Positions 31,501-44,445 of a stretch of DNA of 64,000 bases are shown piece by piece. Made by a program: the position numbers and the translations under genes. Under the pieces are notes generated by a model that saw nothing but the letters and a program-made list of their open reading frames with translations, was not told the DNA's origin and searched no databases. Position 1 is the stretch's first letter. Every line of letters starts with the position of its first letter. Source of the DNA: Lepidurus packardi (lineage: Eukaryota > Arthropoda > Branchiopoda > Notostraca > Triopsidae); the NCBI GenBank assembly GCA_023053545.1, contig JAKZAN010000006.1, positions 1,803,001-1,867,000 on the forward strand, read 5' to 3'.

Positions 31501-34500
31501 GACAACTTGAGGGCTAAAGTGCAGATTTAGTTGGGATAATTGTCATAACAGAATTGCTCTATGTCTGTTCAGACGTCTGCATTTTAATAAAATGTGTAGT
31601 AAATCTTGGTTTGAATAATTGTTACTGGTACATGTCGTGTCACTTGTCTTCGTGGGTTAATTTTTTTATGACGTCATATCTGAAGAAGAATTTTGTAATT
31701 TTGAATATGGACTTGTCTCACTTTAATTTCAGTGCTTCATCTTTCGACATTCTTGATAGTATTGCTGGTATGGATTCATGTCGAGCGACAGACACATGTT
31801 AACGAGTCAGCAAGAAAAGGCTCGACACCTGTGTTTCTCCTTGTCTAAAAACGCCAGCCATCACAAGTCAAAGAGTCTTCGAGTTCAGTTTTATTATGGG
31901 CGAAGTCTGGAACTTTGAGTTTCATCTCCCCAACCTGTGGTGGCTGCTGATGCATAATTCAAGAAGTATAGTGTGTCCATGCCGCCTGCCGCGTGGCGTC
32001 CGGCAGGGCTGGAGAGGATGGCGCGGACAGGGCCCCCTCCGTGACAACGCTTATGACAATGCCCGAGACACAACTCGGCACGGCCACTTGCGGCAGTCTG
32101 AGCACCCCGCAACCAAACCTAGGAAGGAGACGAAAAGGGCCCCTTTTTACCTTTAGCGACCCATTAATATACCGTCAGGGGTTCTTTCTTCCTTTTGGGG
32201 TGATTTCTGCGATCTGTAGAGCGTGCACTTGTACCCCGAAAAGCGTCCATTGTCAGGGAGGATTCTTCCTCACAAATGCCTACTGCTGCTTAAAAGCGCT
32301 GCGCTTTTCTTCAACTTGAAGAAGAAAAAAAGGGTTCTGTCATGACTTTCGGCTGGTATATATTCCTTGATTACCATAAATGTGGCCCAAGCCAGGACTC
32401 CCTGTTGATCTCCTGGTCTTATACACGAGAACCAGGATTTAACAGGATCCTTTCGGTGTGACAAGTTGAAGTTAGGAACGGAGGCTGTCTGTCAAGCTTC
32501 TCCTCCTGATGGACGAAGGCCTGTGGAGAGGTTAGGGCATTTTCAGTAAAAGGAAAAAAAAATGGGAAAATCCTACTCCGCGTACAACTAGAAAGGAGGA
32601 GGAGGAGGTACATGTAAATTTCTTGCTGTGTTCTTGAACTGTTGATTGGCATTTCTGCTTAGAGAAATTTTTGTTTGGTGTTTTTAGGTGGGGGTGCGGG
32701 GTAAGTTTAGTTTGCCCACAGGGCGCATTGCTGGAGTGCCAAACGTTAGGATATCTCCTAGCGAACATTTGTATATGCAGCACACACGGCCTCAAGCCGA
32801 CTGACAAGTTAGACAAGGTCTTTTAATTGTTAGAAGAAATTTTTTTACGGATTTTGCTTTGTTTATGAAGAGGGCAACCAACAACGAGTTGTTTGTTGGG
32901 GTATACACTTCTTAAAGGAAAAAAGGCGTCAGGTGTGAAAAGGTTTAACGTAAGCTTTTCCGGTTCAGATAATAAGGTGTTTGGTGGAGATTTTTATCGG
33001 TGAAAAACCCTTGACTTGGCAGGTGGTTTGACCTATCGTCGGGGCTTAAGATGCTAATCACTGTTAGAAAGAATGACTTACGGTACTCGGTTCGCAAAGA
33101 ATGCGGTGGCTTCTTCCTATACTTCACTTCGGAAGCTTATAGTATTTCTCCCCGGGAGTTCTGTTTTGGGGTTTGATCTGGGCAAGTGATTTCGACCGAG
33201 GGGGTTTAGAAATGTTGATTGTCCCGGTACATGGACTTGTCAACGAGCGCAAAAGCTACTGCTTGCCGATCCTAGCGATAAAGTCGACGCAAAGTCCCCT
33301 GCTGCTGTATAATGCTGATCCTTCAATTTTGATAACTTCATGTGTGTTTTTGTGATACTAAATAGCACCCCGCGAAAGCCTAGGCTAAAAATAATAGATT
33401 TTCAAAAATGGGGAAATGGACAGCATTAATTGCCGGTACTTGAACGAGTGGGTGGGAAATTAAGCCAAAGCGAACTAAGAGTTGATGAATGATAGCTTGC
33501 AGGGTTGCAGTCTATGCATCATCCGTTTGTCTTGCTTGGGATTCAGCAATGAAGAGAAAGATAGAGTTGCGGCAGGTCCGGGTGTGCCTTGTTGTTAGAC
33601 GTTTATGGAGATGAGCGAGTTATGAAGTCGGTGGTTCTAGTTCTCACGCTCTCACGCTGATCTACCCCAATCGTCCTTAAGCTCTTTTGCATAATCTAGC
33701 AATAAATGAGAGAGGGAAAAAAAAGTTGGTTTTTCTTCGTATAGCTTAAGTATTTCGGGAAATCGTGGAATGTCTGTTCTGAAATTATGTTTAGAAAAGT
33801 TTTAAATATCTATTTTAAATGTTTTCATGTAAACATTAATGTTCTTAATTTAATTGCATCTGGTTGAGGTATATTTGTATGGTAACACAATTTCTGTGTA
33901 ACAAATGTGTCTCAATGCACACTATAAGAATTTAGTGTTGAATAACATACATTTCCTACGAAGAATTTTGAGAGTGCATTTTTTCCCTTCATTGACGGGG
34001 CCAAGTATTTTTTTGGAAGTTGAAACAAATGGATTAAAATAACAAACTATATTGAGCTCTGTTTTTCTTCGTAAAATATAGGTATCACAATGTAAAGGTT
34101 TACTGTAAACTTTTATACTGTGGTGGGTATTTTACGCTGTAATTGCTGTCATACTTACGACACGAAATTCAAACAAGATATTTATGATCATGTACTCACG
34201 TCATTGTGCAGTTGTTTCTGAGCGTAATACCCTGTCTGTTTTCACTCGCAGGTTTTATGAATCGCTACATAGCTACAGCTGATTTGCAATGACTTTTGCA
34301 CGATAATTCACACGATTCCCATCTTTTTTTGCACAGCGGGCACACTGCAAAAAGATGTAATTTTGCAATATTTTATTGGCATAAAGTTACCACCATATGT
34401 TGCTATAATTTAAAAATCTACGTAGTAACGTACCTCAAACTTCTCTACTTATACTGTATTGTTAACACATTTGATCGTTATAGTTCTACAATATTTTATT

Positions 34501-36349
34501 GGCATTAAAGGTACCAGAGTATTCAATTACAAAATTACCCAAATCAACATTTTGTGGTGTACTTGAGTGTATTCTATTTTCAACAGGCTGAAAATCTATG
34601 ACGTAAGAGTAAGGATTTCTTTTTATGAAGAACTGTTATTGGTTTGAAATTAAATTGCTTAGTGTTCAATTCGGGACCTTTGAAATTTTTTCGCTTTTTC
34701 TGTTTGATTTCTCACAGCGAGAGCGATAAGGTTGGGTTGAGCCAATCCTGAGTTTTAAGCTTCTTTTTTTTTTCTTTTTAAGAAGACATTTCGTGGGACA
34801 TTCGGCTGAAAGAATTTTAGGCATCGTTTTATCCCAAGGTAGGGCGAAGCCAAGGTATATACGGTGATGTACGGGAGAGAGGGCAGTTTTTAACTAGTTA
34901 CCCCCTGCCGAGTCCAATCTCCACGAGACCAGCGACCCCTAACCCGCAACTAACCCCGCATTCGGGACTGATGAACTTCCACTAGGCGTAGTTTTCGGAC
35001 AGATCAGCACCCAACGTTTCACCTCTTTTGGTCTGCAGATTTTCTTGTTGACAGTTCAAATAAGCAAAGAACCCTCGAAAACTAAAAATGGTTCTTTGCG
35101 GGTATATGCATCCTATATTCAGATGCATGCGCGCTATAACTTGTGGGAGCCTTTCATACATATTTATGGAACCTCTTCGGAATCAACCCAGGATAAAAGC
35201 TAGATGGCTTTGGGCCGTAAAGGAGCGTTTCTGGGCAATCACGGAATTAGAAACTGAGAAATGTGAACAGATCCTTTTGTCTTGGTATATAAATTGGCTA
35301 CTGAATGTGAAGTCATTAAAAGAAACACACGCTAAAAGTCTTGAGGCTACACTCACTCGTTTGTAATTCCAGTTACAACTGACAGTTGGTAATTCCTGGA
35401 GCGTATTAGGACAGGTAGAAGAAGGAACTGAAAAGATCCTGATTCCGCACTTAATTTATCGAGTTGCGTTAGAAGCTGTTCGCGAGGCGGAAATTACTTT
35501 ATTCATATCAAGTCATTTGGAATGAGATCTAGGAAATTACTACTGTCCAAAAATCATTTTCCCTGTTGGCATTCCTTGTATGGTTTCATGGGAAAGACAA
35601 AAAGGGCCAAAAATTGGGTTCAAATTTTGTATCTGCACCTCTTATACCTCAGGAAAAAGAAACCTTTTAAGTTTTTCCAACCGCATTTCTATCATTCCTG
35701 ACGCTCTTTTGTCTCTCTCTTTCTTGGGATGCTTGGGCCCCCAGAACACTTCCCCCCATAAGGTCTAACGTTGTCATTATTCATCCCAAATTCCAAATGC
35801 TGAACGGGTTAGTGGCTACCTAACTTGCCACCCAAATCCCATAAATCCCTTGTCTTTGCTCCGACCAAAACTATCTACACCAACACCTGTGTTGGCATTG
35901 CTTGGAGAAAAATTCCCAGCGATTTTTGCTTCTACACAGGTATATTACCGTCCAAGATCCTTTTCGGACGCATCTCCCCCCCTTCATTGCCATATACTAT
36001 ACAGTCCGAGTCCCCCAAATTACATGGGAAAGGCTGGATTTGAATGGCTACTCTTTAATATTTTGGACGATTTAGTGCCCGAGAGAGATTTTTGATTCCA
36101 GTGCTTTATGCCAAAGAAGTGCTTTTCTTTTCCCACGCTGTTATTTTATGCAAAAATTGCTTGAGCTTTTTTAATGACTCGGATTATAAGTATTATTACG
36201 TGTTCTGTTGAGGATCCCCAAAGTCATCATGTTCACGCCGTAAAGCATTCCTATCCCAGTTTACTAAGTGCTGATGGCCAAGGTCTATAATTTTCATTTG
36301 TTGCATCGTTTCACTCTGAAACTAACATTTCTGTTCGGGTATTTGTATG

Positions 36350-36369
36350 TATGTGTGTGTGTGTGTGTT
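36350..36369 (+). repeat. Short (GT)n microsatellite
   Basis: TGTATGTATG followed by about eight GT units. Ordinary microsatellite. Confidence 0.85.
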
Positions 36370-39300
36370 AGGGCTTAGGTATACCTGTACAGTTTCAGAG
36401 TATATTGTTTTAATTCCTTGCGCATGCGCGCCAGTCTCGAAAGTATAATAAACAATAAAAAGGGTTGTATTGCATTATTCATCGTAGAAGGGGCCGACCC
36501 TGGCCAATGTTCGGTATCTAGCTGCTATAATGTTCAGTTTGTCTTTTCTTTTTTTTATCTTTTCCATTTTTTTTCAAATGACCAGCAATTACGAGTTCTC
36601 GCCATTTTTTCTTGACTGCGCTGCGGCAGATTTTAAACATAGTTTGTTAAGTTCCCCTAACATGTTCTTAAGTAATATAAAAGAAACAAGAAACGGTCGA
36701 GTCTGCCAACCCTACTATTTTGCGTTTCTTTTTTCTGGTTATACCGAAGCGAGTCCATGTTAAATGTCGGGTTATGGGGTTATGGCTGAGATAATTGCGG
36801 TTGGATTAAACATCTAAGGGCTGGTTTGTGTTGTAGTGTAGTGCAACACAAGGGTTTTTCTAGCACTGGATTGATGCTTTGGGGAATTTTAAATGCAGTC
36901 TTTGGTTTGGGCCACAAACGTTTTCCACTTGAAATCTTTCGCATCTCTCGACAAGACAGTACTTAATATTAAAACAAAAAAAAAAAAGGAAAAAAACAAC
37001 AACATAAAAATAAAAGAGTGAAGAGAAAAGATTAGGAAAAAGAGCCAAGACAAATGTCAGGTTATGGTGTTGTAAGGTTGGCACCTCCAGACCCTGTCAT
37101 TTGCCTCATTGTTGGGGCGGCACAGAGACACGCATTTTGGTGTCGATTTGCAGCCAACTATGTAGATGCAACTGTTTAAAGAAGAATAGGTGAAAGAGGG
37201 CCAACTAAACCCTTCTAAATTATTATTGTTTTGCTAAGTTTTACTACAGGCATTTATGAATGTTAAATGAGCTCTTTTTTATTTAAAAAAAAAAAAAGCA
37301 CGGGCTATTATTCGTGTGGATAATTGAGCTGTTTGCGGTCTTGCTCTTGCCATTAACGTTTATTTAAACAAACCGGAACTTGAAGCAACATAGTACTTAT
37401 TGTGTTAGCGTCAGCCGAGTAAGATATTCAGTTTATGATGTGACCTGAGTCTATATAAACAGGTAAGGAGTAGTGCAAACACTTTATTTTGAGCCGGAAG
37501 TTCGAATTCTTTTTTTTCCACCCTATTATATGGCACTATATGGCAGGTATGGCACTATATGGCACGATAGGCTCTTTCTTTAGGCAGGTAAATCGACCTT
37601 GTTTTGTGTACCCGGTTCGGGAAAGAAATGACAATTTTAATTCCTCAAAAATCCTTAAGTGTTACCATTTTATTTCACAATTATTGTATAGCATATTTTT
37701 TCTAAATGTTAACTTATTTCAACGGAATTCGCTGGTTTGCTTTAAACCATGGAAAACCGTTTACTTTAGGAATACCTCAAGCTTGTTGGCATAACTTGCT
37801 GGCGCGCGAGTCTATAGGGATAATATTGTAGGCAATCTTCACCGGAACAAACATATTGAAACGCCCGTCGTCACTTAAAAGGTTGTCCATGTGGCACGTG
37901 ATGAATAGTCTGGCCTATTTCAGCAAGGATCGTTAGTATTTTTCGTGTGCTGCATATGGAAAAACTATGCAGAAAATGCATGATTCATTATTGAAATGGA
38001 TATTCGGTTGAGAAGGCTCGTGAGGAGTGCGACGCTTACATCGAACAAATCTTTTCCCAAAGGTCGTGGGAATCGAGATATCGATGAGAACTCGACGATT
38101 GCCAAGAGTTTGAGGTCTTGGGTTTCATGGGTAATTAGGTGTCAGAGATGGGCTGGCTATGATGCTGATGCGTGCGAAAAATTCCCAGCCCTTTTTTTTG
38201 ACCGCTTATTAGAACGGAACCAATAATCTAAGAATTTATTTCTATGGCGTGCATGTGGGTTAAGCGGCGTTTGAAAGAGGACGGCAACTTGATATACCTT
38301 TTTTTCATCCTTTTCTTTTTTGTTTTCTTTCTCCCGATTTTGGCGGCGTCTGAATGGCGGTGCAGGTTATGCCAGCCATCCCACGATCGGTTATGATCGA
38401 AGCCTACATATCATATCCAATCAAGCTGATGTATAACTAACGCAAGATATTTGTAGGCGAAGAAGGAGGGAGGACGGTTTTCATGTAGTTCGAAATTAAC
38501 CTATGGCCAGAGCGTTTAGTTCAAACCATTCCCATCGTTTTGGGGAGGTTAACCTATAACCTATATGAGGGTAGTGTGTTCCTGGATTGGCTTTTTCTAT
38601 CTTCGTGCTATAGCATACGCACAATGCGGAGATACAATGGAAGTCATCTGTACACATCCAACCATTGAATTATAGATTACCGTGAATTAACTTCTCGTAT
38701 AATGAGCTAAACATTGCAAACCCAGCTTCCACCTGCAGCTTAAAAGTCGTGATATTTGTACAGCGAATTCAAGCCATTTAGGCCAGTTTTTGGAGCGCTA
38801 AATAAAAGCAAATCTCGTACTTATTTGTTTCTGACGTTCCCTGTATACAGTGTTAATGACAGCTAATTTAACCTGCCAACTAAGACCTTTCTCACGTTTT
38901 TATAGGGCGTTGTTTCCATAATACCCGAGCAAATGATGTAGGTTACACGACTCCTGACAAAACCTCTATTTCGGCAGCTCTACATAAGCTGAAGTGTTCT
39001 CGCCAATTGTAGTGATTGCTGCAGTTAGTTGCCGTAGCTTTGGTGGCAGCTCCAGTGCCGAGTCCCCCCAATTTCAGAGCGAGGGGGGCCTCTAAGGTTC
39101 AGTACAGTGGTACAGTAATTTCTTAATAAATAGAAGGTAGACTCCACGAAGAGCACAGTGTCACTTATCCGCCTCTTAGGTACGCTCCATCACCGTACCA
39201 GAAGCGATTTAGCTCAGTTATAATAGCATCTTCAAATGCGGCTCCATGGCTTGGTAAATTTGAGTTCTTATTTCATGGCCTTTTTAGGCAAGTGGAACTT

Positions 39301-42300
39301 TTGTGTGGCTTTGTGCCTCGAGAAGTTCATCGTCTTGAGACTTTAAAACTCAACTATGTGTCTTTTATGTCACTTTCCTAGTTTTTCAATTGTTTCCCGT
39401 AAAACGCCTTTAAACGCTCGATATACTACTTTAAAGGTCTGACCGTAGGGGCGGGAGTATTATGTTGTGTTTCCGTAGCAGTCACAATTGCCGTATCATA
39501 AAAAGTGGCTTTTACCATTTTCCTGAACGGATCCTTTTTTTAGGACTATTTGACTTGGACTTTCCAATTGCCTACAGCAGCATCAGTGTTGGAGGTCCTC
39601 CTCTCCAACTCCGAACCATAAAGCGCACCTTCCTGTGCTGCCCAGGTGACTTTTGAGCTCATAGTCTCGGATAGTTTAGGAAAACGTAATATACTAGTTA
39701 ACTGCACTGGCTTTAATACTCAAAGTGTACCAGTCAAAGGCTGTAAATACCTGCGGCGGCACTGGATGAGTGACACCTTGATGTCACCCAGCACTAAGAC
39801 CCCGGGACCTCCCAACTAGGTCTTCTTTTTAAAAAAAGAAAAAAGTTGGGGGTAGTCAAGTTCAACTCTTAAACGTTGTGGAGTCAGACTCAGCCATCTC
39901 TTTTAAGGGATATCACAACAGACACTAGGTTTCCTAGTTTTAGCCATGGAAAGTGAGGGAGGACCCGGCAGCCCGGGTAAAAGATCCTGATTTCGATTGT
40001 AGCTAGCAGCCAGCCACACTTTTCACTCAGGTGGTTCGTCGCGAGACAGTGTTTAGAACCCAAACACTTTGGTTTGTGGTGTTTGAGCATTTGAAACTTG
40101 CTATGGAGCACATTCACGAGCTAAAACTCAGGGTTTTTAAGGAGCTAATGAACCATCACAAGTATGAAAAGCCGACGATGTTTTAGTAGCCAAGGCATCT
40201 CAGGTGTGCTATACGGTATGGATAGGTATATAGTAAGTAGTAAAAATTCGAGGGACTGGTTCTGCCCTCGGGAACCGGACAAGTCACGGTAAGAAAGCAA
40301 AAGCTGTATGCATGAGCCATTGTCGGAGGAATGCTTATAATGGCCTCCCACGCATGGACTATGGCACTTTGTTGTCTATATGGTATATATATCTTTGTGT
40401 AAGCCCGCATAAGCAATAAGCAACAACACAGGCCCTGGGCTCGCTTTAAAGGACCGGAATGGTTTATAAGCCGCCTTCGGATTTTGCATGACAATGAGCT
40501 CACAGACGAAAAGACTTTACATGTTTCTCATGAAGAGTGATGGGAAAAGCTTGTGGCTTTTGAATGGTGTCTTACCAAGTTGTTTTCTGCTTGGGCTTTT
40601 AGTGCAGGAGGAGCAATCGCATATTTTTCAAAGAATGTTTATATCCTGCAAATTTATTTAAATTATATTATAGGGACTCATAATGCGACCATGTTAACAC
40701 ACACTGCCGCTAAGGTATCAGTGCCATAAAAACCTTCGGTCGATTACAATTGCCATGATTTATAGGTCAGAGTTCCATTATGTACGCTTAATTTATCCGC
40801 AGTAAGGCATTTAACCGTCGTGTTATGTCCATCTACTCGTACCAAGTTGATTGAGACCGTTTTGTTGCTAACTAAGTTTTCGTATGTTCCTAGTTGCGTA
40901 GGAGTTGACGAATACACCATTGTTATGCTAACTGCCGCTAAACCTTTGGGTCCGTTCCTTCTCTTTTAGTATGAAGTAGCAACAGACTGGCAAATTATGA
41001 AGAATCAGGAAAAACCAACCCATGAAGCGTCTAAAACCTCCTACGTGCTCCCTTAAATTAACTTGGAGATACATTTTCGTAATACATAATTTTCTTTATC
41101 TTTCTGTCTAAATTCTTCCTGAATATTGTCAGTTGAGAGTTTATAAATAGTTTATCTTATAGTGTACCACTATTTTGTGGCATGTTAATACAGCCTTCAC
41201 CCAGTAACAGGCTTCGGCCTAAACTGGTAATAAATAAAAAAAAAATAAAAAAAATACAGCTTTCGTAAACGAACGGTTCGTGTGACGTCGTTCAGCGCGG
41301 TAGTAGTGTATCCTATTTGTGTTGTAGTGTGTCCAATTTTTTCGCACTCTACTAGTAAGGATAATTTAGCCTCTGAAACTCCCAAGATAATTGTATATTT
41401 TTATGAAGTACAACTTTGTGATCATATTTTGGTTCATTTGGCAGCCGACTTTGATAACCTGTTGTAGACTTTGGTCAGAATATTGTTGTTGTAGGACCGC
41501 GATTTATGGGGAACTAAAAAGTCTCTCTAGGTTGCGATATTTGCGACCACAGGCCATGCTTTAGGGCTGTAGGTTACCACAGCGTGACCAATGTCGTTTA
41601 CTCTGTCTTCCGTGTCAAACTTCTGCGGGAAAACGCATTGATTTTAGGACCACTTTATGGCAATTGTTTGGGTTATTGGTCCCCAACTTCTTAAGTTGAC
41701 CAGGTTCTTCAGACCGTTTGGTCCCGAATGAGACGTATACACGGTGCGCCCCCTTTTGTGGCCATCCACCTCGTCCACCGTGAAACCATTCCCAGAAAGA
41801 TGAAAAACAGAGGGCAGTTGCATTGGAGAGTGTTCCAAATCCCTATTTTTTTTCTGGTTTTGGAGGGGATACAGCGAACGTTGGTATCTTTCAACGGCTG
41901 CAGTTAGAGATTGATCCATGTGGTCGCCCCTTCGGTCTACTTTTTGGTAGACCTCCTCGTAAAAATGCACCACTGGACTCAACTTTTTTTATGGGCCCTG
42001 CTCCTTTTTAACCCCCGCGTACTCTTACTACCACTATTTCAAAGAAATAAGAAAGAAGCATTTACTGGTTATGGTGTGTGTGGTGCATTTTAAGAGCATC
42101 CATAGCCTTTTTTTCTTCCCCCTTCTGTTGCTTCTACTGCTTGGGACTCATCAGCCACGCCTCCTTTGAAAGAAAAGCTTTCTTCGAAAGATTTTGGTAC
42201 CCTTTCTTTAGGTTCTTACAAGGCTTCTTAGCAAACCTATTGATACAAGGGCTAAGCTCCCGAACCCACCTTTCTTTGAATTCGGAAAGCACCTAGAAAA

Positions 42301-44269
42301 TTACAGCGTATCTCGAAAAAAAATGAAAAATTGTATTAGGTTAGGTAAGATGAAGCATGGTGTAATCCCTCGAACCCAAGAAGTCTTAAGCCTTTTTTGT
42401 GTGTATACAAGGCTTTTTCTGAGAATACACCGTGTAAAAAGAACGTAGTTTTGGAAGGGAGGAAGGAAAAGCTTTTTTAGACCGACATTTTTTGAGTTGA
42501 GGGACTGATTGGATTCCATGAAGAGAGGAAAAACTTTAATTGCCTCGTCAAAATGATTGGAAGCTACTTGGGGCGGGAAAGAGGTTTGGAAAATGTGGAC
42601 TTGGACGGCTCATTTGTGCTTGCTTGCCATCCTTCTTACCTTCTTGGCCGTCTTCTGATAAAAAGTTGAAGCCATGATTTAAGGGCTTGATTGGGAACGG
42701 TGATATAGGTGGGAGATAATCGAAGGCACACACAAGTTTTTCTTTTTTAAGGTCCTACGGATAACAAGGAACGAAAATTGGGAGTGCTAGGTTCACTTTT
42801 ACGGCGTGCTTTACTGACATCCTCGAGGGGAAAAAAGGCTAAACGGAGCTGAAACATGAACCGGAGCAATTGAGGATCGCATTCGATTTTGCAGGCCCAA
42901 GCTTTTTTCGATGTGGGCACGAGGGTACACGATATTTTATTTATTTTTCTGGTGTGTGGGGGGGAGGGTGGCTCCATAACCTAAAACGTTCGATCTAAAG
43001 CATTAAGAATCGTTCAAGGGTGCCAGCTGGTTGGCTCAGAGGCGATAGACATTTCTCGTGAATTTGACGTCGAAAAAATGAAAATAAATTATCAAGACTA
43101 ATGGCCAGAAAAACGTCGTTAAAAAAAGTGGAAATATCAGGGTTCCGCTCTGATGGTAGACAACTATAACTGTTTATACCTGATGGCCATGTTAACTCAT
43201 GCAATATAATAGTGTAAGTTGTAATACAAACGTGTCGAGAAGTCCATCCCACACAGTTTGAATTGGAGAAGTGTATTTTTCCGGGAAAGCCAGTTAATAA
43301 CAAGGTCCCTGCATCCACGATCAAAGTGTGATGTGTGGAGGAGGCAAGGCAGCTTGCTAAGCCCCCATCCGTAGTCATCCAGCACGGTGAACGCATGTCA
43401 TGGAAACTGAAAAACGCCCTGACTCGTTTATACTGGCAAGTTTTTGTGCGCGTCAAGTCCGCCGAAAAAGCTCATCAGGACATTTGCATATGAACTTGTG
43501 AACATTTATACAGACTTGATGAGGTTGCAGATCACCCTTTTTTGTTGGGTGGTTGCAGGGGAAGAAAAGCTTGTAGTGTGTCGGACAAGATGCCAGAATG
43601 CATCCGGCCAGTGTTTCTTGAGAGGCAAAAAATTGTATAATAACCAAAAAAAAAAACGTGTCTTGACTGACAGAAATCTCTTGACAGGAACTTCCTTAGC
43701 TAGAACCTTTTCGTTTAGATTTTTTGTTTTCTTGGTTTAGATGGTAAACTTCGCCTGATTATGGGGGCAGGATGTGTAGAGGGTGTGAAGTTAGGCTGCT
43801 CGTTAGTCAGAAAATTCAGAGACAAAGAACGTTGTTTAGGTATCTCATTTCATTTTGTAGTCAATTCTCTGTCATGGAAAGTTAGTCCTTTTAACTAGTA
43901 CTAACGGTTTCCAAATTTTTTTTTACACAAGGGCACACAAAGGAATAAGATTGTACAAAATGGACAAAGCGCACGTCAGGATATCTCTCAACCATATAAT
44001 TCATTGAATAATTAATTTTGATACGCAGTGCTGAGGTGAGGGGCAATACACAACATTGCTTCGCCGTGCCATTTGGTTCCTTTCCTCCCACAACAGCGAG
44101 ATATTATGGCACAAGGAGAATTCAGTATAAGGGACAAGGCCAAAACCACCGTCACGAAAACATTTCAAAGAGGAAAGACAAGATTTTAGTATTTTCTATC
44201 GGATGCCAATCACGATCTTGCCCGGGGGTACTATATACTCCCAACGTTGGATTTTGCAGTAGTGGCAGT

Positions 44270-44275
44270 TTTATT
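44270..44275 (-). promoter_or_regulatory. Candidate poly(A) signal AATAAA for odd-family paralogue A
   Basis: AATAAA on the minus strand (TTTATT on plus) lies about 170 nt downstream of the stop codon of paralogue A, a normal 3' UTR length for a compact arthropod gene. The hexamer is short and could occur by chance. Confidence 0.35.
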
Positions 44276-44445
44276 GTTCTCCGTCCAAACGCACGCTGCG
44301 AGATCACTGTTTTTTCTTTTATGTTTTGAAGTACAAAGAAGCAATGTACGGCATCGTTTGCGGATATACCAGTTTTCTCTTAAAGCTGTCGAGTGCACAG
44401 GAAAAATTTCAACTTACACAATAGTTTTTACAAATAATTTCCATG

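Larger units (their letters stand above)
19252..44445. other. 25 kb gap between drm and odd-family paralogue A, no gene supported
   Basis: No exon with family similarity was found on either strand. The gap includes AT-rich tracts (33.7-34.7 kb), a more GC-rich patch (29.6-30.3 kb) with a TATA-like GCTATATAATAG at about 30123, a G16 run, a 15 bp hairpin, and two of the three exact copies of a 12-mer containing a Su(H)-type core. Since it separates two developmental regulators, it may be cis-regulatory DNA; that is inference. Confidence 0.5.

Noticed and set aside
34364-34515. Two copies of CAATATTTTATTGGCAT about 124 bp apart.
   Set aside because: Short, AT-rich, and without matching flanks or a clear element between them.
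42995-43456. Minus-strand ORF of 153 codons.
   Set aside because: No recognisable motif, no splice-compatible neighbours, and a composition like the surrounding non-coding DNA.
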